A DNA stretch of 64,000 nucleotides from Rapidithrix thailandica (GCF_039710355.1 NZ_JBDKWZ010000006.1:248001-312000), one strand, 5' to 3'. Positions 52,084 to 62,179 are shown, counted from the first letter of the stretch. The notes: generated by a model from the sequence alone, not told the origin. Program-made: numbers and translations.

Positions 52084-53050
52084 TCATGCATAAATATTGG
52101 CTAGTCTAAAAAGGAAGAAGTCTACATTTCTCACGCCTCTAAACTGGCTGCGAAACGCTTTGATTTTGGTATTGAAAGACTCGGCCGATACATTGGTGCT
52201 TCGGTGATCGAAGAAGTTGAGAGTGTTTTGATAGTGGTTCTGGCCACGGTGTTGAAGGATTTGAATTCAGCTTTTTCTACCTGATCATACCACTGTGCTA
52301 ACTTGGTAAAGGCCACCCTTTTTAGTTGGGAACTTTGGTAAATACGGGCTAATTCTCTTGATAACTTGTAGGCTTGTTCTATGTCAGGGTAGCGCTTAAA
52401 CAGTATTTCGGCTCGATGTACCTGAGAAGGCCTCCAATGATGCTCTCCTTTAAAGAGCAGGTATCTGCTTCTGGCTAATAGTTGTTTTTCGGTATCTCCA
52501 TTTTCCAGCCTGTGAGGTACATGGGCTCTGTTAAGTTCCTTAGCCAGTTCCATCTCTTTGTTTTCCTGCGCTATGGCCTCCCACTGATAGGCGATTCGCA
52601 TCTCCTGCACGGCATCATAGGCTAATTTTTGTACATGAAAACGGTCTGTGACAAGACGGGCTTTAGGAAAGCTTTTCCTTACAATCTTTTCCATACTGGC
52701 GGCCATGTCCGGTGTTACTTCTTTGACTTTCCTTCTGGTTTCTGCCGGTATTTGCTGAAGTATTTCATTGATAGTTTCGCTCTCAGTGCCTTTAAGCATC
52801 GCTACAAGGCAAGCCTTTTTGCCTTTGGCAGCCTTGTTGGTAATTACCGTATAGAGCTCCCCTTGAGAGAGTGCCGTTTCGTCAATACTGAGATGACTGC
52901 CCGTATTTTCAGGAAAAACGATCCAATCCTCAGCATGCTCGCGTTAATTCCAGGACAAGAAATTACTCAAATAAAACACATATTGATGCGCGAATTGTTT
53001 GGCATTAAGATGGAAGAGCTCGGCAAGCAGTTTACAACTTATAGGTTTTG
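52084..53050 (-). pseudogene. ISAon1-type (ISL3-like) transposase, inactivated
   Basis: Read on the minus strand from ~53050, the transposase homology begins KPISCKLLAELFHLNAKQFA and continues through YVFYLSNFLSWN. A TAA then replaces the codon before REHAEDWIVFPEN; the frame goes on with LSIDETALSQGELYTVITNK (catalytic Asp), VTDRFHVQKLAYDAVQEMR and so on. Near 52240 the frame shifts: the ending NHYQNTLNFFDHRSTNVSAE, KAFRSQFRGVRNVDFFLFRL is in another frame and stops at 52084. One nonsense codon and one frameshift make it inactive. It starts just after the terminator of the CAU tRNA. Confidence 0.85.
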
Positions 53051-53240
53051 AATCCAGGAGGCTCTTTTTAAAAAAAGCGCGAATTCCTCTGTCATCCGCG
53101 TGCCTGTGGCTACCATATGCCAGTCTCTGCTGATATTCTTTCCGGTAGTTTCATGGAGCCACTTTCTGCGCTTAATTTTTAAATAACAGGGTTTGCCTCT
53201 CAGAGGAAAGTTTTGCATAGAAACCTTGTATGAGAGGTAG
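53039..53240 (-). pseudogene. ISAon1-type transposase N-terminal region protein, 5' truncated
   Basis: The first reading frame of the same two-frame IS. Homology starts at YKVSMQNFPLRGKPCYLKIK and runs RRKWLHETTGKNISRDW, RMTEEFALFLKRA to a stop at 53039, overlapping the start of the transposase frame. The first ~50 residues of the usual protein are missing, and the sequence changes abruptly near 53235 into Rhs-type coding sequence on the other strand. Confidence 0.7.
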
Positions 53241-53385
53241 AATACGATATTTATAGCAATAGCAATATCCGCAGCCAAACCAAAGGAGAGCAACATTTTA
53301 TTCCTTTCCGAAACCAGGGGCAGTACGAAGATGCAGAGACGGGCTTGTATTACAACCGTTTTAGATAGTATGGGCCAAGTGTAAG
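53234..53385 (+). pseudogene. Rhs/YD-repeat core remnant
   Basis: A plus-strand frame after a TGA at 53231 reads RVEYDIYSNS, then GEQHFIPFRNQGQYEDAETG and LYYNRFR. This is the highly conserved Rhs core element that ends the repeat shell of polymorphic toxins (consensus IPFRYQGQYEDxETGLYYNRFRYY). A TAG at 53366 replaces the next Tyr, and homology fades after YGPSV. No Rhs shell or toxin tip remains. Directly abuts the IS remnant. Confidence 0.8.
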
Positions 53386-53529
53386 GATTGCTAAAATACC
53401 GGTCACAAATACTCTTTGTTATTCAGAATTTGTAATTAGCCAAAGGAGAAGAAGAATCCTAAAAAATAAAATACAGAAATGTAGTTATGCCACCCATTTC
53501 AATGGCATAACTACATATTGGTTTATTTC

Positions 53530-56500
53530 TTAATGATCATTCGTCCCGATAAGTTTATACACACAAGGTATCACTACTAAATTTAACAAAGTAGCAGAAA
53601 GCAAACCTCCCAGGATTACAATAGCCATAGGACTTTGAATTTCATTACCTGGCTCAGCACCTTTCAAAGCAAGTGGAATCAAGGCTAACCCCGTAGTGAA
53701 AGCCGTCATCAGGATCGGATTCAACCTGTCCAACGCGCCTGTTTTAAGTAATTCGAATCCTTGTAATCCTTCCTTCCTCAAATCCTCATACCGCGACACC
53801 AGCAAGATCCCGTTTCGGGTAGCAATACCCAACAAGCTGATGAAGCCAATGGTAGCGGCTATACTGATAATCCCGGAAGTGAAGTACACAATCAAAACCC
53901 CTCCAATTAAAGCCAAAGGCAAATTGATGAGTACAATGAAAGACAGTTTCACATCCTGAAACTCAAAATACAGCAATAGGAAGATGATTACAATGGCAAT
54001 TACCGCAGTGATAAGAAGTAACTGAGAAGCCTTCGCTTCACTTTCAAATTGTCCGCCATACTCTACCCGATAACCTTCAGGCATGTCAACATTGGTCTCA
54101 ATCACCTGTTGGATTTCATTCACCACACCACGCAAATCACGCCCTTGTACATTGGCAGCTACCACAATCTTACGCTTTACATCTTCTCTGGAAATGCTGC
54201 TTGGGCTGCTGACAGAGCTTACTTCAGCCAATTGATCCAGTGTAATTTGACCATCATTAGGTAATGTTACTAAAGCAGATTGTATGAACTCCATGCCCTT
54301 TCTGGATTCTTTTTGGAAGCGGACAATCAGATCAAAATATTGCTGTCCTTCATAGATTTCACCTGCCTTTTCGCCAGCAAAAGCTACATCCACCTGTTCC
54401 ATCAAATCACCTACGGTCATGACATAAGCAGCCAACATTTGACGTTTTGGCGTAATACGAATTTGCGGAACTTCTATCTGTTGATCTACTGCCACATCTG
54501 CAATTCCCTCAATGGACTTGATATTGCTTTCCACGCTTTTACCCAATTCAAACAAGCGCTGCAAATCATCGCCAAATATCTTGATAGCGATATTGGCACG
54601 AGTACCCGAAAGCATATGATCAATACGGTGAGCAATTGGTTGTCCTAGTGTGATATTCACCCCCGGCACCACACTCAGCTTTGTTCGCACTTCTTCGAAG
54701 AATTGCTCTTTTGATTTTCCATCCAGTATAAATGGTACATCTATTTCAGCGGCATTTACACCTTGAGCATGTTCGTCTAATTCGGCACGCCCTGTTCTAC
54801 GTGTGACGACATCCACTTCAGGCATTTCCAAAAGGAGCTTTTCAATCAACTGACCGTGCTTGTTGCTTTCTTCCAGCGACATACCCGGTACACCTACTGC
54901 ACTGATCACCAATGAGCCTTCATTGAACTCAGGAAGGAAACTACGACCCAATTGGGTAAACAAGATCAAACTGATAATAAAAGCTCCAACAGTCAATCCA
55001 ATCATCGTTTTTGGGAATTTCAACACTCGTTCTAAGGTTCCGGCATACCGGGCTTGCAGCCAGCGTTCCACTTTTGTTCCTTCTGCTTGTTTACTGAGTA
55101 CTTTTTCGCTTTTCAGCAAATAAGAACAGAGCACAGGTGTCACCGTCACCGCCACAATCAGGGAAGTTAGCACCGAAGTAATAAAAGCAATCCCAAGCGG
55201 TTGCAGCAACCGGCCTTCCATGCCACTCAAGAAAAACAACGGCACAAACGAAACAATGATGATGAGCGTAGCAATGATGATGGAACTACGGATCTCCACC
55301 GAAGCATCTTTTACCACGGTAAGCACAGGCAATTGTTCCTTTTTCGGCTTTCGGATATTTTCTCGCAATCGCTTGAAAACATTCTCGACATCTATGATCG
55401 CATCATCTACCAATGCCCCAATGGCAATCGCCATACCACCTAAACTCATGGTATTGATGGTATATCCCAATAGCTTCAATACGATAATGGAAACCAACAG
55501 GGAAACCGGAATAGCAACCAATGAAATGACCGTAGTTCGCCAGTTCATCAAAAAGATGAACAATACAATTAATACAAAGAAAGCACCTTCCAACAGCGTT
55601 TGATTCAGGTTGTCAATGGATGCCTCAATAAAATTCGCCTGACGAAAAATATGGCTTTTGATCTCCACATTTGCAGGGAGGGTATTGTTCAAATCTGTAA
55701 TGGCTTCATCCAGTCTATCTGTCAATTCCAGCGTATTAATATCCGGCTGTTTGGAAATGGTCAGAATTACCGCAGGAGCAGCATTTAATGAGCCGTCACC
55801 AATCTTGTCCGCAGCACCAACCTTTACTTCTGCCACATCCCCAATTTTAATTGATTGACCATTGATACTTTTGAGAACAGCTTCTTCTAGGTGTTCTACC
55901 GAATAAGCTCTACCACTTCCTTTGATGATGTATTGATTGCCATATTCATTCAAGAAACCACCCGGAGCATTCACATTGCTTTCCTGTACTTTTTCGAGTA
56001 ATTCGCCAAGGCTTACATCATAGTATTTCAGTTTTCCAGGATTGGCCAACACTTGATATTGCTTGTAATCACCTCCAATCACAATCACATTAGCGATACC
56101 GCCAATAGATTTGATTCTTGGCCTTATTGTCCAATCAGCAAGAGTGCGCAACTCCATTGGAGACAAACTATCGGATCGAACACCTAATAACATCACTTCA
56201 CCCATAATGGACGAAATGGGAGCCATTGTAGGTGTGCCTACACCCGAAGGCAGGGTTTCTCGTACCATTGGAATGCGTTCACTCACGATTTGCCTTGCCC
56301 GGTAAATATCTGTTCCCCATTCAAATTCCACCCAAACAATAGATATTCCGGCAGCAGAGGAAGAGCGAATTCTACGCACGTTAGGCGAGCCATTCATGGC
56401 CGTTTCCAATTGGTAGGTCACCAGCTTTTCTACCTCTTTGGATTCCATGCCATGAGCTTCTGTCAAAATGGTCACCGTTGGAGCAGTGAGATCAGGGAAT

Positions 56501-56613
56501 ACATCCACGTTCATGTTACGGGCTATATATATACCGGCAACACTTAATACCACTGTTCCCAAAAGCACCGTTAATCGGTTTTGCAGTGAAATCGATAATA
56601 TCTTATTCAACAT
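53530..56613 (-). CDS. Heavy-metal efflux RND pump, inner-membrane subunit (CusA/CzcA family)
   Basis: About 1027 residues with the RND layout: helix 1 (NRLTVLLGTVVLSVAGIYIA), a large periplasmic loop, helices 2-6 including MAIAIGALVDDAIIDVENVF (the charged motif of heavy-metal pumps), a second loop, and helices 8-12 (ISLLGIATRNGILLVSRYED, IVILGGLLSATLLNLVVIPC). It exports a metal cation driven by protons. The ALVDDAIIDVEN motif does not exactly match classic Cu/Ag or Zn/Co/Cd groups, so the metal is left open. I start it at the ATG at 56613; an upstream TTG is at 56619. Last gene of the efflux operon. Confidence 0.92.
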   Translation of the reverse strand: MLNKILSISLQNRLTVLLGTVVLSVAGIYIARNMNVDVFPDLTAPTVTILTEAHGMESKEVEKLVTYQLETAMNGSPNVRRIRSSSAAGISIVWVEFEWGTDIYRARQIVSERIPMVRETLPSGVGTPTMAPISSIMGEVMLLGVRSDSLSPMELRTLADWTIRPRIKSIGGIANVIVIGGDYKQYQVLANPGKLKYYDVSLGELLEKVQESNVNAPGGFLNEYGNQYIIKGSGRAYSVEHLEEAVLKSINGQSIKIGDVAEVKVGAADKIGDGSLNAAPAVILTISKQPDINTLELTDRLDEAITDLNNTLPANVEIKSHIFRQANFIEASIDNLNQTLLEGAFFVLIVLFIFLMNWRTTVISLVAIPVSLLVSIIVLKLLGYTINTMSLGGMAIAIGALVDDAIIDVENVFKRLRENIRKPKKEQLPVLTVVKDASVEIRSSIIIATLIIIVSFVPLFFLSGMEGRLLQPLGIAFITSVLTSLIVAVTVTPVLCSYLLKSEKVLSKQAEGTKVERWLQARYAGTLERVLKFPKTMIGLTVGAFIISLILFTQLGRSFLPEFNEGSLVISAVGVPGMSLEESNKHGQLIEKLLLEMPEVDVVTRRTGRAELDEHAQGVNAAEIDVPFILDGKSKEQFFEEVRTKLSVVPGVNITLGQPIAHRIDHMLSGTRANIAIKIFGDDLQRLFELGKSVESNIKSIEGIADVAVDQQIEVPQIRITPKRQMLAAYVMTVGDLMEQVDVAFAGEKAGEIYEGQQYFDLIVRFQKESRKGMEFIQSALVTLPNDGQITLDQLAEVSSVSSPSSISREDVKRKIVVAANVQGRDLRGVVNEIQQVIETNVDMPEGYRVEYGGQFESEAKASQLLLITAVIAIVIIFLLLYFEFQDVKLSFIVLINLPLALIGGVLIVYFTSGIISIAATIGFISLLGIATRNGILLVSRYEDLRKEGLQGFELLKTGALDRLNPILMTAFTTGLALIPLALKGAEPGNEIQSPMAIVILGGLLSATLLNLVVIPCVYKLIGTNDH

Positions 56614-56624
56614 AATCAACTATT

Positions 56625-58139
56625 TTAATGAGCATGACCATGAGCAGGTGCCTGACCGGACATAGAAGCCATCTTTACTTGATAAGCTCCTTTAGTCACC
56701 ACAACATCATCCAATGACAATCCCTTAATGATTTCCACTTCACTGCCATTTCGCTTACCAAGTATCACATTTCTGCGTTCAAAGCTTTCACCAGACAATT
56801 GAACAATCACCGAGTAATTGCCATAATCCTCCATCAAACAGGAAAGGGGAACAACCAAACTTTCAGTACTATTACCAACAGCCAGTTGAGCTTCTGTAAA
56901 ACTGCCTTCCGGCATTTCCACTTCTTCATTCACCTCGGCAAAAACAGAAATCAATGGCTGATTGGATGCTACCTCCTTGCCAACAGACAAGATTTTTCCA
57001 TCTTTTTCATTCAAGCTTGACCATTTTCCTGCCTTCGGCTGATACCAGAGGTTTTGGATGTTTTGAAGATCCGCACTGTATTGAGGACTGACTTGCACCT
57101 GAAGTATACTACTCTTATGACTTGTCACTGTTACAAGTGCATCTCCCTGTTCTACAAATCCGCCATTCGCTGCCTGGACAGATTTAATATATCCATTTAT
57201 AGGGGCAGTGATCTGTTTGCCTCCGGCACTATAGCCTCTGCTCAAAGTCTCATAATTGGTCTTTGCTACAAGGTATTTTTGCTCTACCCGCTCAAGCTCA
57301 GCTTTAGGAACAATTTTAGAGTTATACAGCTCTTTTTTCCGTTCGTATTCAGACTTGGCTTGCTCGTAATCAGCCTTTGCCTTCTGAATCTCAGCGCTCA
57401 GATTGTTAGACGTAAGCCCTGCACTGCTTATATTCATCAAAACCTGGCCGTTCTTTACGAGACCTCCTTCTGTCAATACGCCAGCGCCAAAACTCACTCG
57501 ACCCGAAGCAGGGGCCACCAGTGTTTGATAATCCGAAGGAGCTATCTTCCAAATCCCTGATGTTCGAATGGTTTGATAAATCTTCTTTCTTACCGCAGGA
57601 GCCGTTTGAAACTCCATTTTCCAGGCTTGCTCTTTCAAAAAGGTAATGGCATTATCTTTTTCTTCTTCACTACCCAATGTTAGTTCCGCTTCTTTGACAG
57701 TAGCAAAAACCGGAATGCTATTCAGCACGATTCTATCCGAATAAGTAGGCGTTTTCAGCTCAAAAACGAGTTGATAAAGACCTGCCTCCTTAGGCTGCAA
57801 CGTTGGCCCGAAGATTCCCGGAGAGGACGGTGCATCCACTGTATGGCGAATACCTTTATCCCCTCTGATCAAACTCACCGTCACACTTCCTTCTCTTACA
57901 GGCTGATGACCGTTGAGTTCTGTAAAGTGTGCCGCAAAACGACTGGTTTCACCCACTACCAAAGCAGGGAATTCCACAAACAACTCAGTTTCATTTGTCC
58001 AAATGGTATAATCTACAGCAGGTTTACCTTCATCCTCATGAGGATGACCTCCAGCTTCATCATGACTATGTCCATGATCTTCCGGTGACTGACAGGAAAA
58101 GACAATCAACGAAAGCAATACTATTATTATATATCGCAT
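56625..58139 (-). CDS. RND efflux periplasmic adaptor (CusB/CzcB-like), lipoprotein with His-rich ends
   Basis: 504 residues. Lipoprotein signal MRYIIIVLLSLIVFSC. A His-rich stretch follows (HGHSHDEAGGHPHEDEG), then an extra N-terminal beta-domain, then the adaptor core: APASGRVSFGAGVLTEGGLV (barrel-sandwich half), a coiled-coil hairpin (ADYEQAKSEYERKKELYNSK) and ITAPINGYIKSVQAANGGFV. The C-terminus is again His-rich (GQAPAHGHAH). It links the inner-membrane pump to the outer-membrane channel. Gap to the pump gene is 11 bp. Confidence 0.92.
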   Translation of the reverse strand: MRYIIIVLLSLIVFSCQSPEDHGHSHDEAGGHPHEDEGKPAVDYTIWTNETELFVEFPALVVGETSRFAAHFTELNGHQPVREGSVTVSLIRGDKGIRHTVDAPSSPGIFGPTLQPKEAGLYQLVFELKTPTYSDRIVLNSIPVFATVKEAELTLGSEEEKDNAITFLKEQAWKMEFQTAPAVRKKIYQTIRTSGIWKIAPSDYQTLVAPASGRVSFGAGVLTEGGLVKNGQVLMNISSAGLTSNNLSAEIQKAKADYEQAKSEYERKKELYNSKIVPKAELERVEQKYLVAKTNYETLSRGYSAGGKQITAPINGYIKSVQAANGGFVEQGDALVTVTSHKSSILQVQVSPQYSADLQNIQNLWYQPKAGKWSSLNEKDGKILSVGKEVASNQPLISVFAEVNEEVEMPEGSFTEAQLAVGNSTESLVVPLSCLMEDYGNYSVIVQLSGESFERRNVILGKRNGSEVEIIKGLSLDDVVVTKGAYQVKMASMSGQAPAHGHAH

Positions 58140-58158
58140 ATCAAGCTCAATTTAAAGA

Positions 58159-58437
58159 TTAATAATTGTGATGTGTGTTACCGTCTTCATGCGTATGCGT
58201 GCCATCTGTCTCAACTTCAACAGAGTCACTACCTACTGTAAACTCTTCCTGCTCATGATGTTCGCGCCCATGTTCATGATCACCATCGTCATGACCATGA
58301 TCTTCACTAGCTTCATCATGTGGGTGTGCATGAGATTCAGTGTCGTGAGCATGGCCATGCTCACTGTTAGATTTTTTACCTGAACAGGCAATTGCGAAAA
58401 CAAAGGTTGATGCGATAAGAATAGTTGAGATTTTCAT
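58159..58437 (-). CDS. Small His/Asp/Glu-rich lipoprotein of the efflux operon
   Basis: 92 residues. Lipoprotein signal MKISTILIASTFVFAIAC, then about 20 His residues in HxH clusters (EHGHAHDTESHAHPHDEA, DHGHDDGDHEHGREHHEQ) and an acidic end. The composition suits periplasmic binding of Zn, Ni, Co or Cu. It sits between the tolC-like and cusB-like genes with ~20-bp gaps, so it is part of the operon, probably as a metal buffer or chaperone (inference). Confidence 0.8.
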   Translation of the reverse strand: MKISTILIASTFVFAIACSGKKSNSEHGHAHDTESHAHPHDEASEDHGHDDGDHEHGREHHEQEEFTVGSDSVEVETDGTHTHEDGNTHHNY

Positions 58438-58457
58438 AGTAATTCGATTTTAAGTTG

Positions 58458-59642
58458 TTACAATTGATGTTTTAAAAATTGATTTTGCGATATATATAGT
58501 TGGTATTGCATTTCCTGCATGGCATCATAAGCCTGCCGGTAATACAGCAACTCCATGTAGTACTCGAGGAATGACAGTTCACCTAATTGATATGCCTGAA
58601 GTAGCAATTCTTCGGTATTCATACCTGAAAGAGTGGCTTGGTATTCCTGAAATTTGGAAAGCATGATTTGATACTCACTGTACTGCTTTTCAAATGTGGC
58701 TTGTGCTTGTAAAGTCCTCGATGAAGTATGTGTTTGTTGGAAGTCAACCTGAGATTGAGCAGCTTTCACCTTATTCCGGTTACTCCATAAAGGAATCGTG
58801 ACGCCAGCATACACACCGGAATTATAAGCACCTGATACACCCTGATGATTATATCCGGCTGTCAGGTTAGGTAAAGAATTATTTTTAGCCAATTTCAAAG
58901 CCTGTTGCGCTATAGCTTCTTGTTGTTTCAGTTGCACAAGTTCAGGATCTTGTATTTGTTTTTCCTGCCAGATGCTTTCCTTATCAGCCAACTTCAGGGA
59001 AGTTTCATATTCACCGGATGAAAATTGTATTTCAGTGCCTCCATTCAAATGGGAGAGAAGTGACATTATGTTTTTTATGTCGTTCTCAATTTGTTGAATT
59101 TTGAACTGTTCCTGCATCCAGGCTACTTTAGCCTTATTCAATTCCAGGATTCCAACCTGCTCTTTTTCATAAAGCTCCTGCACCTGCTCAAATACCTGTG
59201 TTGCTTGTTTCACACGGAGAGTTTCACTATTCAAGCGTTTATGCAGGTAGATCAGGTTCAGGCAGTAATCTTTGGCTTGTACCAATACTTCCTGCCTTTT
59301 AGCTTTATAGTCCAGTTTTAATTGAACAGTCTGTTGCTCGATAAGACTACCTCGGGCCCTGTAAACCGTGGGAAACTCAAAGGACTGGCTAATTTGAAAT
59401 TCTGTATAATCTCCTGTGCTATTCTCACCAAATGGTAAGTAATATGCACCAAATTGAGGGTCAGGTAGATTGTTACCGGATTTCAACTCAAGTCTTTCGC
59501 TCTCCACATACGTCACCAGAGCTTTTAACTCTTGGTTGTTTTGTTCTACCTGTTTGAGGATGCTATCTATAGTAGCCGATTGAGCAAACACACCCAACGA
59601 CAAGATGCATCCGCACAAGGCGAACACAATATTTCTATACAT
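58458..59642 (-). CDS. TolC-family outer-membrane channel of the efflux operon
   Basis: 394 residues. Signal peptide MYRNIVFALCGCILSLGVFAQ, then the paired coiled-coil halves of TolC-like proteins: ILKQVEQNNQELKALVTYVE, DPQFGAYYLPFGENS, IYLHKRLNSETLRVKQATQV, and the second half PNLTAGYNHQGVSGAYNSGV. It forms the trimeric outer-membrane duct for the CusAB-like complex. 83 bp after the first His-rich gene. Confidence 0.9.
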   Translation of the reverse strand: MYRNIVFALCGCILSLGVFAQSATIDSILKQVEQNNQELKALVTYVESERLELKSGNNLPDPQFGAYYLPFGENSTGDYTEFQISQSFEFPTVYRARGSLIEQQTVQLKLDYKAKRQEVLVQAKDYCLNLIYLHKRLNSETLRVKQATQVFEQVQELYEKEQVGILELNKAKVAWMQEQFKIQQIENDIKNIMSLLSHLNGGTEIQFSSGEYETSLKLADKESIWQEKQIQDPELVQLKQQEAIAQQALKLAKNNSLPNLTAGYNHQGVSGAYNSGVYAGVTIPLWSNRNKVKAAQSQVDFQQTHTSSRTLQAQATFEKQYSEYQIMLSKFQEYQATLSGMNTEELLLQAYQLGELSFLEYYMELLYYRQAYDAMQEMQYQLYISQNQFLKHQL

Positions 59643-59725
59643 GAAAATAATTTTTAGGATGAATCAAATAATAATGAACATACTCAGGTATGCACAGACA
59701 GCAAGTTCATTCCTGCCTGAAATGA

Positions 59726-60178
59726 TTAACCTAAAGAAGGGGGGCCACGATGTGGATGGAAGTATAAATAAGGATTATCCGGTAGGATATTTTTAAAAAG
59801 AACATACCGATGCAATCCTTCATCAGTTTGCCTTGCTTTTAACACCCAAACCCAAATATCATTAATACCGAATACCTTATAATCAAGCTGCTTTAAAGAC
59901 TTTAGCTGCTTAATAGTAGCCTGCGTGTATTGATGGGTATGTTTAGTGTGTGAATGATTCTTGACAAGAAAGTCAAAGAAGGTGTCTTGTTCAGGCTCCT
60001 GATTATTTTCATCTGAATGGTGGTGATGATCTATATGATGATTATCATGACGAAAACTTTCTGTCGCTTCAACAATATGATCATGCTGGTGGTGGACATG
60101 CGGCAACACCTCATGCAGTAAGAGCATCCCGTAAATGCTCAAAAATAAAATCGAAAATATTTTTTTATATGGCCGCAT
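59726..60178 (-). CDS. His-rich membrane-associated protein, first gene of the efflux operon
   Basis: 150 residues. A single N-terminal membrane or signal segment (KKIFSILFLSIYGMLLLHEV) is followed by a dense His region (LPHVHHQHDHIVEATESFRH, then DNHHIDHHHHSDENN) and a soluble C-terminal part. Small proteins like this often lead Bacteroidota heavy-metal RND operons; the probable role is to sense or buffer the metal. No dedicated transcription regulator is in the operon. Confidence 0.75.
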   Translation of the reverse strand: MRPYKKIFSILFLSIYGMLLLHEVLPHVHHQHDHIVEATESFRHDNHHIDHHHHSDENNQEPEQDTFFDFLVKNHSHTKHTHQYTQATIKQLKSLKQLDYKVFGINDIWVWVLKARQTDEGLHRYVLFKNILPDNPYLYFHPHRGPPSLG

Positions 60179-61333
60179 CTGATCACAAAGAAAACTATTT
60201 ATTGTATCACTTCAAAATTCCTAAAGACGTTATCCCATAAACTTTGTTATTACAGAGTTACTTTTTAAAATTTAATTTTCGTTATCATTTTAGCGCTAAT
60301 GGTTAAATGATAACATAAAATCAATTCTTTGTACAGGAACATCATCTAAAAATCAACCTGCTTAAAAACAAGTTAATAGAGATTATTACGAATGATTGAT
60401 AAAGGGGATTTTTAAGATTGTGTAAGGCACACCCTATCAAAAAGATACCCTGCCTTTTGTCGGTTTCCCTTGTAATATTTAATTCGTAATAACCTCAATG
60501 ATATGAAATCTCTGGAAGGTTTAAAATACAGAAGGTATACTCAAAAAATCTGACCATGATTTTTGTGTAAAAAATACCCGATGATACCTTTTTTAGGCAA
60601 ATTGTTTGAAAATAAGTTTTCATTAGCCCTTTTTATTAAAGGTTAATCATCAAACTACTTTACCCAATGGTTTTTGATTTATACATCTCTTATAAAGAGA
60701 AAGAAATACCGATCAATAAAATCTCCAGGTGAAACTTTTTTCATAATACTTACTTTAGGAATTGCATTATTTCAAGGCTATGAAAATAGAAAAAAAATCA
60801 CCTAAATACTCTTAGGTTTTTACCCTGAAAAAATATCACCCATATTCGTAGTATAACAAAGTGACTTCTGCATTTGCCGCATTTTGAAAGGCTAGTTGTA
60901 TGGCTTTCCGGCCCTATTTTGTCGGAGAGGTAATCCACACTCTTCATTAGGGATGAGTGCTTCTTCGGGTCGTATTCAGGGTGAAGAGATAGTTATAATT
61001 CCGGTTCCGTGCAAAAATCGGAAAGGAGTACCCCATTCGTTTGTATTTGTATCCTTCCTTAAAGACCATTGTCAACAGGTTTCGGACACTTCCAGCCTAA
61101 AACGAAAGCGCTGTTTCCCGGATAGGTGAGTTGCATGGAGATGGAGCCTGCTATAGTTTTTCGAGGTCTTGTTTGTTCGTGCTGACACGGATATAGGCGA
61201 GGGTTTGCACAAAAAAGGTACTTTCAGGTATTTTTTTGCACAAATACAGACAAAAAAATCCGATCGTTTTTTCTGCAATTTTACTATTTTCAGATAGGCT
61301 ATAAAGCCGTATAATTTAAACCATTTATCTCCT
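60179..61333. other. 1155-bp region without a supportable gene
   Basis: AT-rich up to about 60850, then higher-GC. Short frames exist at 60896-61129 (+) and 61072-61401 (-), but none has domain similarity, a signal peptide or a coherent start, and they overlap one another. It may be decayed DNA joining the efflux operon to the remnant cluster, and it holds the promoter of the efflux operon on its left side. Confidence 0.5.
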
Positions 61334-62080
61334 ATGGAAGAATTTAGTATTGAAACCCCTAGAAAAAGGTTTGAAGAGCATCTTAGTAGTGATGAAAACA
61401 AACGGATTTTATTTTCCGGAAAGTTTGGCAGTGGTAAGACTTACTTTTTAAAAAAGTTTTTTGAAGAACATGACAAGTATGAAGCCGTACACCTCTACCC
61501 GGTGAATTATAGTGTAGCCTCCAATGAGGATATATTTGAATTGGTGAAATATGATATTTTATTCTCTCTTCTTGTGACGACAAAAGAAAAGGGTAAAACC
61601 TTCTCTTTTGAAAAAATAAAATCATCCCATATTCACTCTTTATATTATTTTTTTTCAGACAATGATAAATTAAAAAAACTAATCTTCTCTTTGCTAAATA
61701 TAATACCTAAAATAGGAAAGAGTGCTGCTACAATCGCTGAAAAAGTTCTAATAGACCTATATAATGAGTTCAAGGAACATCACGAATCTGCCCAAAAAGA
61801 TGAGCAAGAAACGATGAAAGAGTTTGTAGAAGCTTTTTCTGATCTACAAGGAAATATTTATGAACGAGATGCTATTACTCAAATAATTGGTAACCTTATA
61901 GGACAGTTAAAGGATGGTGATCAGAAAGAAAAACAAGGGTCAAAAAATGAAAAAGAAACCATATTAATTATTGATGACCTGGACAGAATAGACCCGGAAC
62001 ATATATTCAGAGTGCTTAATGTATTTGCAGCACATACAGATCACCGTGATGATGAAAATAATAAAGGATATCACGAATGA
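61334..62080 (+). pseudogene. KAP-family P-loop NTPase, 3' truncated
   Basis: 248 residues. Walker A ILFSGKFGSGKTYFLKKFF (residues ~27-45), a long helical insertion, and Walker B ETILIIDDLDRIDPEHIFRV with LNVFAAHTDHRDDENNK. Full KAP NTPases continue for several hundred residues after this point. Here the frame ends GYHE-stop, and the divergence begins exactly where a short inverted-repeat element (62069) starts. KAP proteins are membrane-associated P-loop ATPases, some linked to phage exclusion. The retained part includes both nucleotide-binding motifs but no membrane segment. Confidence 0.78.
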
Positions 62081-62179
62081 TTTCTTATAGAGCAATTCCT
62101 AGAAATAAACAAACCATTATTCTAGCAAATTTCGCAGAAATCAATGTCTGAAATTTCCTATACAAAATCATTCGTGATA
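62069..62179. mobile_element. 111-bp element with 15-bp perfect terminal inverted repeats
   Basis: TATCACGAATGATTT (62069-62083) is repeated in inverted orientation as AAATCATTCGTGATA (62165-62179). The similarity extends a few bases further inward. The core has no frame. The left repeat supplies the stop codon that truncates the KAP gene, so this looks like a small IS remnant or MITE. Confidence 0.65.

Noticed and set aside
52629..53051. 140-codon plus-strand ORF opposite the IS remnant
   Set aside because: Antisense of the ISAon1-type transposase; the transposase motifs are clear on the minus strand.
60896..61401. Overlapping short ORFs on both strands between the efflux operon and the KAP fragment
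   Set aside because: No domain, signal peptide or conserved motif; each overlaps the other on the opposite strand, so neither is supported.
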